Of a stretch of DNA of 30,485 bases, positions 7,964-15,268 are shown piece by piece. Position numbers and translations under genes: made by a program. How positions within the stretch are numbered: the first letter of the stretch is position 1; each line of letters starts with the position of its first letter. Under the pieces are notes generated by a model that saw nothing but the letters and a program-made list of their open reading frames with translations, ran no database searches and was not told the DNA's origin. Origin of the DNA: a virus; IMG/VR virus record IMGVR_UViG_3300031746_000113, positions 1 through 30,485 of that record; one strand, given 5' to 3'.

Positions 7964-10900
7964 GAAAAGTCATCTGCGTTTTCGCTCTTATTTTCGCTCT
8001 CGGCTTTGGCCTTCGATCAATCGAATCGATTGCCGAAGGGCCGTATGCAGACAGTCTGTATATCGTCAAGCCGGAAGCCGACTCGCTCCATTGGGGATCG
8101 AAGACGATCGGAGCGGCTGCGGTTGTGCGGACCGTGCGGCTGTTGAATCACTGTCCGGATTCTCTCATTGGAATCGTATATTCGAGTAACCCATGCTACA
8201 AACTTAACGGTACGGCAAAGGACACCCTACAATACATCATCCCGGATACGACCGGAGTGTTTCAATTCACCGTTCGATTCATCCCGACCGGGCGCGGAAC
8301 GATAGACGCTTGGCTATATTTCTCCGATCCATTCGATTCGGTTGCATTGTACGGAAGCGGAACGGGCGGGATGACCCCGAGACCGTTCGGTACGTCGCTG
8401 TACGGGGAGGCGCCGTTCAATACGGTCGCTCAACCGCTGAACGCATATGGTCAAGCGCAGGACGTGAATACGAACGGAATTTATTCGATCATCCTGAATC
8501 CCGGTGCGTCGATGCTCGACATCAGCGCCGGATGTCTTCGCGCCTCATTCGATTCGATCCACGTTGACGCCGATACGACGACCGCCGTCTTCACGGCATA
8601 TGCAGACAGTGTATGCGCGCAATCGGTTTCTTGGAACGTTTCCGGCAATTCCTATGTTCATGCGACGACAGCGAGTGGATTGCCAGTAAATACGTTAATC
8701 CCTGTCCGGGTTCGGATCTGTCGCACAAATGACCTTTCGTGTTGCCGTGATACGACGATATCATTCACGACCGGATGCGGCGCTCTCTCTTCTCCGATTG
8801 ATTTCGAGCTCGAGCAGGCGCCCGACAGCGGGTTCATCGCATATTGGGATTCGCGCACGCCGACAACTGACGAACTTCGCTATTATGACGCCGGTCTCGA
8901 TACCGGATGGGTCTACGGATGGATTCCACACTTCCCCGCATTGTCCCATGCCGTTCATGTCGCGATTCGACTTGCTCCATCGACTACCTATTATGTCTCT
9001 GCCGATGGGTATGATGATTGTGGCTATCACAAGGGTTGGTGCGATAGCCTCGAGTTCACGACCGGCGTCGATACCGGGATTGTCGAATGCCCGACGCTCG
9101 TCAACAAGAGCGGGATCTCGACAGAGCACATTTCATCTGACAGCGAGCAACTTTTCCTCACGACCGATAAGATGGTCTGCGTCGGCTGGCGCTATGCAGA
9201 ACTCGGAAGCGTCGAATGGCTCTATGCCTACAACGAATATTATTACACCGGCGAATGCATGGAACTCGAAGGTTGTCCGGCGCTTCAGCATACGATCACG
9301 CTCGAAGATTTGCTCCCGAACAACATCGGCTATCGTTGGGAGACGAATTACAAGTACGAGTTCTGCGACACGACGGCATATGCCGATGCCGACACGTTCT
9401 ATACGGACTGCATGACCGCGGAGACGGGATCGTGGAATGATTGCCAGGTTTCAGCGAGCGCCGTCTATCTCTACTGTGCGACGCTCGTTGACGCGCACGT
9501 CGGCTTCCGATACAAGGAACCGAACGATGTTTCTTGGACGTACCTCTGGGACGCCGATGCGGATTCGACCGGGCATACCAAGCTGGCGACTGGTCTCGCG
9601 AGCGGCGACTCGACGCTCTACATCTGCAATACCGCGGTGATTTACGGCGCGTGCGATACGACAGAGTGGGGGCACGATCACGAGTTTTGGAGCGGATGTC
9701 CGACGATCGTCAATTCCAACTTCGCTTCGCAGACGCTTCAGGCCGATTCCGCTACGTTCCATTTCCATACGAGCATGCCTTGCAAGGCGCTCTATCGGTA
9801 TGATTTCGGCTTCCCTCCCGATGGATGGGAATACATCGCTGACGCCGATGCAGACTCGATGCAGCACACGAAACTCGTGACCGGGCTGACATATCCCTCG
9901 GGCGGGTATATGTGGCAGGTACGCACGCTCTATGCCGGGTGCGATTCGTCGGCCTGGGGGAATCAGCAGACATTCTTCACCGGCTGCCCGACTCTCGCTT
10001 TCACCGCGAAGGCAACGCAGGCCGTCACAGATTCGAGCGCGATTATCCATCGGCATCTGAACCAAGCGGCGCACATCGACTACCGCTACGGCGGGGAGAA
10101 CGACGAATTTTGGACTTACCATTACGACACAGAAGCCGATTCGACGCAGCGCACGGACACTCTCAGTGGCCTTGACAGCTCGACCGATTACACTTGGGAA
10201 TCCCGGTATCGTTCATTCGAGGGTTGCGATACGACGGCTTGGGGAGACTCGGCTCACTTCACGACGTTGAGTTCTTGTCCGACCGTTACGAAGAGTCTCA
10301 TCGCATCCCAGGCGATCACCACGGGCGGCGCGACGCTTCACTTCCATACGAGCGACGCAGTTCACGCGGGCTTCCGGTATCACGTCACGGGAAACAACAC
10401 CTGGTATTACCGCCACGATGCGGACGCGGACAGCGTTCAGCATACGATTTCCATTTCGGGTCTCTCGCCCGCGATCGTTCACGTCTGGGAATCGAATACG
10501 AAGTACACGGGCTGCGATTCCACTTCCTATGCGGATTCGACGCAGTTCACGACGGCATGCCCGACGATTACGCAGAGCGACTTCGCCGTTCAGGCAATTT
10601 CGACCACGACTGCGACGTTCCACTTCCACACGGACTACGCAACGCACGGCGGGTATCGGTACGGACTCTATGCCGCGGCAAACACGTACCGACACGATGC
10701 GGACGCGGATTCGCTACAGCATACGATCGGCGTCACCGGACTCACGGCGAACCACACCCGTTACAAGGTGCTGTTCAACAACAAGTATACCGGTTGCGAT
10801 TCGAGCGGCGCGCACGCCAATCAACTCGACTGGTACACGACCTGCACGGCGATTACGGCTAGTGGTGTTGATGTTTGCTCCTCAAATGAGGGGGCCGGGC

Positions 10901-11169
10901 CTGATAATACATTCACGGTCTTTGCTTCCCGTGCGGGCCAGGCATACATGCACTATCGAAAAGGGACGGGAACCTATTCAGCGAATGTGGACATGGGAAC
11001 GAGCGCTACGCATGTAGTGAACGTCGATAAGAGCAACTTCAGTTCCGGTTCATGGAACTGGGAATGGTGGTATATCGACGAGTGCGGGAATACGTCAGGG
11101 ATGCAGACGGGAACCACATTCAACTGTCTTACCGGCGGTCTGTGTGACCAAGCCTGCCCCGGAGGATAA
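7960..11169 (+). CDS. Large secreted repeat protein: HYDIN/ASH-like domain plus cysteine-paired Fn3-like modules
   Basis: The start is GTG 7960, overlapping the upstream TGA, with ACGGAGGG at 7941-7948; this gives 1,069 residues. Residues 1-25 form a Sec signal peptide (hydrophobic IFALGFGL, probable cleavage after SIA). Residues about 40-136 match the ASH/HYDIN 'choice-of-anchor D' pattern: LHWGSKTIG, then VRFIPTGRGTIDAWLYFSD and VALYGSGTGG. From about residue 195 the protein is a chain of Fn3-like beta modules. The last six are regular, about 95 residues each, beginning with CP(T) and containing DADADS.QHT, a GL turn and a GCD.T/S loop. The C-terminus is cysteine-rich. The design suggests a long, disulphide-stabilised surface or periplasmic adhesin-like rod. 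Function is unknown; a virion decoration role is possible but conflicts with the signal peptide. Confidence 0.85.
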   Translation: MRKVICVFALIFALGFGLRSIESIAEGPYADSLYIVKPEADSLHWGSKTIGAAAVVRTVRLLNHCPDSLIGIVYSSNPCYKLNGTAKDTLQYIIPDTTGVFQFTVRFIPTGRGTIDAWLYFSDPFDSVALYGSGTGGMTPRPFGTSLYGEAPFNTVAQPLNAYGQAQDVNTNGIYSIILNPGASMLDISAGCLRASFDSIHVDADTTTAVFTAYADSVCAQSVSWNVSGNSYVHATTASGLPVNTLIPVRVRICRTNDLSCCRDTTISFTTGCGALSSPIDFELEQAPDSGFIAYWDSRTPTTDELRYYDAGLDTGWVYGWIPHFPALSHAVHVAIRLAPSTTYYVSADGYDDCGYHKGWCDSLEFTTGVDTGIVECPTLVNKSGISTEHISSDSEQLFLTTDKMVCVGWRYAELGSVEWLYAYNEYYYTGECMELEGCPALQHTITLEDLLPNNIGYRWETNYKYEFCDTTAYADADTFYTDCMTAETGSWNDCQVSASAVYLYCATLVDAHVGFRYKEPNDVSWTYLWDADADSTGHTKLATGLASGDSTLYICNTAVIYGACDTTEWGHDHEFWSGCPTIVNSNFASQTLQADSATFHFHTSMPCKALYRYDFGFPPDGWEYIADADADSMQHTKLVTGLTYPSGGYMWQVRTLYAGCDSSAWGNQQTFFTGCPTLAFTAKATQAVTDSSAIIHRHLNQAAHIDYRYGGENDEFWTYHYDTEADSTQRTDTLSGLDSSTDYTWESRYRSFEGCDTTAWGDSAHFTTLSSCPTVTKSLIASQAITTGGATLHFHTSDAVHAGFRYHVTGNNTWYYRHDADADSVQHTISISGLSPAIVHVWESNTKYTGCDSTSYADSTQFTTACPTITQSDFAVQAISTTTATFHFHTDYATHGGYRYGLYAAANTYRHDADADSLQHTIGVTGLTANHTRYKVLFNNKYTGCDSSGAHANQLDWYTTCTAITASGVDVCSSNEGAGPDNTFTVFASRAGQAYMHYRKGTGTYSANVDMGTSATHVVNVDKSNFSSGSWNWEWWYIDECGNTSGMQTGTTFNCLTGGLCDQACPGG
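9088..10842 (+). repeat. Six tandem ~95-residue cysteine-paired modules
   Basis: Units begin at the codon for Cys at 9088, 9409, 9697, 9985, 10276 and 10558 and end at 10842, giving lengths of 107, 96, 96, 97, 94 and 95 codons. Each has an opening cysteine, usually in CPT(I/L/V), a mid-unit acidic DADADS-type turn followed by QHT, a (S/T)GL turn, and a second conserved Cys in (G/A)CD. One opening and one late cysteine per unit fits a disulphide within each unit or between neighbours. The repeats are diverged at DNA level, so the array is old rather than a recent expansion. Confidence 0.85.
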
Positions 11170-11171
11170 TG

Positions 11172-11696
11172 ATGGCACAACAGGCGACGGTGACAATTGA
11201 GACGGCCTTTCAGATTGATCTGGAGGTTCCGAATCGTATGTCAAGACGAGTGACACTTGAAAAAGCGGCGCAGTACATTCTGATTCTCGCGGCACTCCAG
11301 ACCGTGAGTATCTTCGGGTGCGCGCGACAGACCGCAGAGGTGCATACGTTGAAGCCGGAGGAGATCCCGGAGACGATCACTTATTACGATTATGAAGTCG
11401 CGACGGTTACTGGAGTCCCAGGGTTATGCCCCCAATTCACCTGGAAATCGAGTTACACGGTTCGATGTTCTTTCACGTGGCGTGTTGCCGGAGGTTCATG
11501 GGCAACCCCGCACGATTACGACCCGGACTATCGCCCCCTGACGTTCGATCATATCGCGGAGATCGATGGTACCTGGGATGACGAGCTTACATATGAATTC
11601 AAAGTGATCGGAATGGACATAAACGGCAATTACCATTACGGAGATCCAATACCCTTTATCTGGGATGGAGTTGTCTTCTCCATCGTGGAGGATTGA
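11172..11696 (+). CDS. Membrane-anchored or lipoprotein-like protein with two possible starts
   Basis: ATG 11172 follows GGAGG (11161-11165) by six bases and gives 174 residues. A second in-frame ATG at 11238 has its own GGAGG (11222-11226) and gives a product starting MSRRVTLEK. That shorter form looks like an export signal: basic n-region, hydrophobic AAQYILILAALQTVSIFG, then Cys28, a possible but non-ideal lipobox (IFGC). From the first start the same segment would be an internal transmembrane helix (about residues 34-49). The downstream domain is rich in Trp, Tyr and Asp (WRVAGGSW, HYDPDYRPLTFDH-like, DDELTYEFKVIGMDINGNYHYG) and resembles a single Fn3-like beta-sandwich. It directly follows the large secreted protein and likely belongs to the same exported module. 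No family is assigned. Confidence 0.78.
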   Translation: MAQQATVTIETAFQIDLEVPNRMSRRVTLEKAAQYILILAALQTVSIFGCARQTAEVHTLKPEEIPETITYYDYEVATVTGVPGLCPQFTWKSSYTVRCSFTWRVAGGSWATPHDYDPDYRPLTFDHIAEIDGTWDDELTYEFKVIGMDINGNYHYGDPIPFIWDGVVFSIVED

Positions 11697-11697
11697 A

Positions 11698-12036
11698 ATG
11701 TCGAGAGTCAAGAATTTTACGATCCGCGCAGGTGATTACGGGCAAGAACTCGATTTCTACGTCATCGACGAGGACGGGGCAATCTATACGATCCCCGAGG
11801 CGGCTACCTGCACGTTCGAAGTGCGCGAGGACGGAGAACTGGTCGATCTATTCCTCTCCGATACCGCGCACGTCACGGTAGCCGATGCTCCTGGCGGGCA
11901 ACTTCGATACACGGTGCAGAACGGCGATTTCGATGCGGCAGACGCTGGTGCCTATTGGTGCCGCATGCACGTGAACACGATCACCACGAGCGAAGTCGCG
12001 CTGACGGTTCAAGAGGATCAAACGGTTCCCGCATAG
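11698..12036 (+). CDS. Ig-like / BppU-N-like small structural protein
   Basis: ATG 11698 is six bases after GGAGG (11687-11691); longer starts overlap the previous gene. The 112-residue product is one beta-sandwich: FTIRAGDYGQELDFYVIDEDGAIY, then CTFEVREDGELV, and an Ig-like DAADAGAYWCRMHV near the end followed by a final strand. The 'DxDG ... G.Y.C.(V)' pattern is like the N-terminal domain of phage baseplate upper proteins and related small virion Ig domains. Its place just before the head-tail connector suggests a head or neck decoration protein. There is no signal peptide, unlike the three genes before it. Confidence 0.75.
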   Translation: MSRVKNFTIRAGDYGQELDFYVIDEDGAIYTIPEAATCTFEVREDGELVDLFLSDTAHVTVADAPGGQLRYTVQNGDFDAADAGAYWCRMHVNTITTSEVALTVQEDQTVPA

Positions 12037-12044
12037 GAGGAGAG

Positions 12045-12620
12045 ATGCCGCTTTCAGCATACGCCATTCTGAATCTCGACGAGGCGAAGCGTGCGGTTCA
12101 GACCGGGGCGAACTTCCAGGAGGAAGAAGACCTCATCACGTATATCAACGGCGTGAGCGAGCTCATTGAAGGTCTTTGCGGCGAGAACTTCCTGGCGCGC
12201 CCCTATACCGAGACGTTCGATGGCGACGGGACCAACAAGCACCGCGTGCGCCATACGCCGATCCTATCGGGCACGGGCCTCGAGTACGCGATCATCGCCG
12301 GTGAAGGGCATACCGCAACACCGACGGCGGACATTCTTGTAAACGCGGAACAGGGACTTTTCTACCTTGAGGCCGACGTTTTCGAGGAAGGGTTCCAGAA
12401 CTGCTCGATTCACTATCACGCCGGGTTGACGGCGGTCCCCCAGGCGGTGAAGGCCGCCGCCGGTATCATGCTCGCGAAGTTTTGGAAGATGCGCGACAAG
12501 TCGCTCGAACAGGCGTCGAGCATAACCGTCGAGGGCCAGACGGTGACGTTCAAACCGGAGGCGATACCGGGCGAAGCAATCGCGTTTCTCTCTCGCTATC
12601 GTCGCCCGAGGTTCGCATGA
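12045..12620 (+). CDS. Head-tail connector (gp6/gp15-like adaptor)
   Basis: This protein forms the ring under the portal that joins head to tail. The 191-residue product begins after an AGGAGGAG ribosome site with an N-terminal helical bundle (LDEAKRAVQTG...EEDLITYINGVSELIEGLCG), an insertion with short beta strands including YTETFDGDGTNKHRVRHTPI, then helices VPQAVKAAAGIMLAKFWKMRDKSLEQ. The 'long helix pair plus middle beta insert plus P..(V/I)K.A...' layout is typical of HK97 gp6-like connectors. The stop overlaps the next start (ATGA). Confidence 0.87.
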   Translation: MPLSAYAILNLDEAKRAVQTGANFQEEEDLITYINGVSELIEGLCGENFLARPYTETFDGDGTNKHRVRHTPILSGTGLEYAIIAGEGHTATPTADILVNAEQGLFYLEADVFEEGFQNCSIHYHAGLTAVPQAVKAAAGIMLAKFWKMRDKSLEQASSITVEGQTVTFKPEAIPGEAIAFLSRYRRPRFA

Positions 12621-13045
12621 GCGCGGGATTCCAGATTGTTGTTAAGGGAACGACCCAAGTCGCGGCGAAGATGGAACGCTTTGCGGGCGGTCTGGAGAAG
12701 ATTCTCGAGCGAGAAATCAAGAAAGCCGGGTATATGGTGCAACGCGGGGCGAAGATCAACGTGACGAACGTCGTGTTGCGAAGACGATCCGGCATTCTCG
12801 GTTCCTCGATCACGAACGTTCCCGGGCGGATTGACGGGAAGATCGCCGCGATCGTGGGAACGGACGTTCCCTATGGGCCGACGCATGAGTTCGGCGCGAC
12901 AATCAGAAACGGTTTCGGGCGTGGAGTGCTCATCCGAGTTCCGAAACGCCCCTGGCTCTCGCGAGCGATGGAAGAAAATCGGGAGAAGATTTACGCGATC
13001 TTCGGGGATTCCGTGAGCATGGAAATCAGGAAGGCGGGCCTGTGA
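12617..13045 (+). CDS. Neck / tail-completion protein (HK97 gp10 or Mu virion-morphogenesis-like)
   Basis: The start ATG overlaps the connector stop. The 142-residue product has an N-terminal strand (FQIVVKGTTQVAAKMERF), a long helix of the LEKILEREIKKAGYMVQRGAKINV type, and the highly diagnostic VPYGPTHEFGATI followed by PKRPWLSRAMEENREKI. YxxxHEFG and (R)PW(L) are hallmarks of the HK97 gp10 / Phage_tail_S group, which lies between connector and tail terminator. The gene order is as expected. The GTG start of the next gene overlaps its TGA. Confidence 0.88.
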   Translation: MSAGFQIVVKGTTQVAAKMERFAGGLEKILEREIKKAGYMVQRGAKINVTNVVLRRRSGILGSSITNVPGRIDGKIAAIVGTDVPYGPTHEFGATIRNGFGRGVLIRVPKRPWLSRAMEENREKIYAIFGDSVSMEIRKAGL

Positions 13046-13461
13046 GTTCGAAACGGGCAATCATCGAGGCGAATCTGATAACTGCCCTCAAGACGATTCC
13101 GAATATCGCCGAGGTCACAGGCGATTGGAAGCGTATCGACGAGGTGGATGCCAGTTGTATGCCCTTCATTATGGTCATCTCATCCGAAGAGACTCGCGAG
13201 CTCGTGAATTCGCAGCGGGACACCTCCTGCGAGTGGATGCTCGACGTATGGTGCTACCTTCGCCCGACCGACGATCTGGAGACCTGGATCGAACTCGTGC
13301 GGGCAAAGGTCTGCGTTGATAGAAGCCGCGGGACTACGGGTGGAGCCCCGAACGCATACGATACGTTCGTGACGCGCATCGCGACGGACGATCAGGGGCT
13401 TGCCGTACCGAACAAATTCTTTCTCATGCAGACGAGAGTTACCTACCGGGTCCGTGAATAG
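13042..13461 (+). CDS. Tail terminator-like protein
   Basis: This 139-residue protein occupies the standard tail-terminator position, after the gp10-like gene and before the tail tube. It starts with an alpha helix (KRAIIEANLITALKTI), followed by a beta-rich segment in which WMLDVWCYLR and a final MQTRVTYRVRE strand stand out. A helix-strand-strand fold with a closing beta strand is common to lambda gpU-like terminators, which cap the tail tube and fix its length. The GTG start overlaps the upstream stop, implying translational coupling. Family assignment rests mainly on synteny and fold pattern. Confidence 0.72.
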   Translation: MSSKRAIIEANLITALKTIPNIAEVTGDWKRIDEVDASCMPFIMVISSEETRELVNSQRDTSCEWMLDVWCYLRPTDDLETWIELVRAKVCVDRSRGTTGGAPNAYDTFVTRIATDDQGLAVPNKFFLMQTRVTYRVRE

Positions 13462-13471
13462 GAGGGCCGCA

Positions 13472-13645
13472 ATGAAGATCAAATACGTCGGGTGTTTTGA
13501 AAGCGTCATCGTCGGGGAAGTTCTCGTCAAGAACGGTGAAACCGTAGAACTACCGGATGCAATTGCAAGTGGGGTTGTGAAAAACCCCGGTCAATGGGAG
13601 ATCGTTGAAGATGCCGTAAAGGTATCTGGAAAGGGCGTGAAGTAA
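13472..13645 (+). CDS. Small hypothetical protein upstream of tail tube
   Basis: ATG 13472 follows GGAGG (13461-13465) and encodes 57 residues. The product is beta-rich: MKIKYVGCFESVIVGEVLVKNGETVELPD, then a short helix, AIASGVVKNPGQWEIVED. Very similar short proteins ('...V..G..v.lpd..A..ll..pg.wE.v') recur between neck and tail genes in many siphoviruses, but their function is unknown. The next ATG comes two bases after its stop, so it is embedded in the tail operon. Confidence 0.75.
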   Translation: MKIKYVGCFESVIVGEVLVKNGETVELPDAIASGVVKNPGQWEIVEDAVKVSGKGVK

Positions 13646-13646
13646 C

Positions 13647-14633
13647 ATGCCGGGTCAAGGATACAACAGTACACTCGCGATCGCGCCCGAACTGGTTGCC
13701 TACGGCACCAAGTCGGCCTCGACATGGTTCATCATGGATTATACTTCCGAGAGCGTGAAGGCGGAGCCAAGAACAAGACATAGAAAATGCCTTCGCACGG
13801 GGACCGTCCCGGGGATGCAGCGTTTCACCTATCAGGGCGTCAAGAAAATCGGCGGCGAGGTTAAGGTCGAACTTAATTTCCAGGGCATGCTCCAATACCT
13901 GAAGCACGCGATGGGCGGGTATAGCTTTGGTGCCAATACGCCCGTATCTGGAGCGAGTACTCACACGTTCACCATCGCCGAAGCGTTACCGAACTTTGGA
14001 CTCTCGATGGAAATCGGGCGCGCGGATCTTCCGGCGGGTAAGGTGTTTCTCTACGTCGGGGGCAAAGTGAACGAACTCGCCTTCAATTTCAAAACGGGCG
14101 ATATCATGGAACTCGTCGCCGGGATGAGCTTCAAGGATGAGACGACGAATGCAACGCCGTCGATAACAACCGGATATGCGGCTGATTATCCGGTGTTCTG
14201 GCGGTATGCCGGAAGCCTCACACTATGCGGAGAGACGGCCGTCCCGTTCGATGGCGGGAGCATCAAACTCAATAACAATCTCTCGCTCGATCGCTACCTC
14301 ATGGCTGCAACGCTTCCGAATCCTATTCGCGCGGGATACAAAGAAATTACCGGGGATATTCTGGGAGAATACGACAGTCTTGCGCTCTACACAAAATATC
14401 TGGCGGATACTCCGGGGACCTTCAGTCTCACCTTCACGAGTGATTCGCTCATCACGGGAACAACCTACCGGTCGATATCGTTCACGATACCGAACATCAT
14501 TCTCGAAGGCGCGACGCCGAACGTCGATGGGCCTGGGATCGTGCCCTATACGATCCCGTTCAGAGCGCTCTATGATGGCACGAACAATCCGATGACGATC
14601 GCGGTCGTATCGACCGAAGCGACTCTGCTTTAG
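13647..14633 (+). CDS. Major tail tube protein
   Basis: This 328-residue beta-rich protein is followed immediately by the chaperone pair and tape measure, the invariant tail order. Typical tube features are GYNSTLAIAPE at the N-terminus, the GVKKIGGEVKVELNFQGMLQYLKHAMG stretch (GGE...EL.F.G....L), FTIAEALPNFGLSMEIGRAD, the LNNNLSLDRYLMAATLP segment, and a last strand before the C-terminus. At 328 residues it is longer than lambda gpV-like tubes and fits the two-domain tube family (Phage_tube_2-like). It is expected to form the hexameric tube through which DNA passes. Confidence 0.87.
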   Translation: MPGQGYNSTLAIAPELVAYGTKSASTWFIMDYTSESVKAEPRTRHRKCLRTGTVPGMQRFTYQGVKKIGGEVKVELNFQGMLQYLKHAMGGYSFGANTPVSGASTHTFTIAEALPNFGLSMEIGRADLPAGKVFLYVGGKVNELAFNFKTGDIMELVAGMSFKDETTNATPSITTGYAADYPVFWRYAGSLTLCGETAVPFDGGSIKLNNNLSLDRYLMAATLPNPIRAGYKEITGDILGEYDSLALYTKYLADTPGTFSLTFTSDSLITGTTYRSISFTIPNIILEGATPNVDGPGIVPYTIPFRALYDGTNNPMTIAVVSTEATLL

Positions 14634-14646
14634 AAAGGGGTTCAAA

Positions 14647-15168
14647 ATGGGGGCGAACGGAAAGGAAAGCGCCGAGGCGCTCAAGGCGAAATCGAGAAAG
14701 ACGGTCATTCTCCCCGAGGCACAGGTTCCGTTCCTGATTAGGAAACTTTTGCCTCGGGATTTCGTTACTGGCATACTCAAGGCGAATGCGGGGCTCGATA
14801 TCCCCGCCGGGAGTATCATCCCCGATCCAAACGAGACAGAGGCGCAGGCAGTCGTTCGCATGCGCGCGCAAGCGATGCAGAAGAATCCGGCGACCTTGGA
14901 TGCCCTTGCCGAAACTTTCTTCGGTAAGGGTGTTCTCGCGCCTCGAATCCTTCTCGACGAAGATGCGGTTGCCGGGGAGGGCGAGGTCAACGCTTGGGAC
15001 GTTCCCCCTGACGATCTGAAATGGCTTCTGCGAGAGATCATCGAATTCAGCGGCTTGGGTCTGGAGGCCCAAGCGATTGAATCGTTTCGCGAAGGCGAAG
15101 CGTCAAACGATGGCGACCCTGGATGTAATGGCGAAACGGTATGGGATAGCACCGCATCGGCTTCTTGA
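14647..15168 (+). CDS. Tail assembly chaperone, N-terminal frame (gpG-like)
   Basis: This 173-residue product lies between tube and tape measure and starts after AAAGGGG. The first ~145 residues look like a chaperone: basic leader, VILPEAQVPFLIRKLLPRDF, an acidic helical middle (NPATLDALAETFF), then WLLREIIEFSGLGLEAQAIESF. The rest, after the codon for Phe near 15085, is a low-complexity Gly/Asp/Ser tail that overlaps another open frame and looks like a poor protein. That is the pattern expected where ribosomes can shift into the second chaperone frame. gpG-type proteins coat the tape measure during tail assembly. Confidence 0.82.
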   Translation: MGANGKESAEALKAKSRKTVILPEAQVPFLIRKLLPRDFVTGILKANAGLDIPAGSIIPDPNETEAQAVVRMRAQAMQKNPATLDALAETFFGKGVLAPRILLDEDAVAGEGEVNAWDVPPDDLKWLLREIIEFSGLGLEAQAIESFREGEASNDGDPGCNGETVWDSTASAS

Positions 15169-15265
15169 CCTGGATTTCGTGGATTTGATTTTCGATCTGC
15201 GCGCGATGGAAGCCGGCGGGCAACTGGAATCGGAACTGATGGAAAGGGCGAATAGGAGTCGCTGA
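15110..15265 (+). CDS. Tail assembly chaperone, second frame (gpT-like), overlapping
   Basis: This frame is offset +1 relative to the upstream chaperone and overlaps it; it is open from 15020 to 15265. From ATG 15110 it encodes 51 residues: MATLDVMAKRYGIAPHRLLDLDFVDLIFDLRAMEAG then a short charged tail. A (A/V)(K)RYG..PH.LL.LDF..(L)IF pattern is characteristic of the T part of phage G-GT chaperones. It could be reached by frameshifting, for example at the TTTC near 15085-15088, or by initiation at ATG 15110, which lacks a good ribosome site. Usually the shift is -1; here +1 (or -2) would be required. Confidence 0.7.
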   Translation: MATLDVMAKRYGIAPHRLLDLDFVDLIFDLRAMEAGGQLESELMERANRSR

Positions 15266-15268
15266 TAA

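Noticed and set aside
10194-11017. Long arginine-rich plus-strand frames in the large secreted protein gene
   Set aside because: They are alternative frames of the repeat array and have highly skewed Arg/Ser composition; the signal-peptide frame explains the DNA.
7517-11169. Diversity-generating retroelement acting on the repeat modules or fibre
   Set aside because: There is no reverse transcriptase, no template repeat and no adenine-biased variation pattern in the window.
14223-15152. 309-codon minus-strand frame opposite tail tube and chaperone
   Set aside because: It is antisense to two recognisable genes and has no start context.
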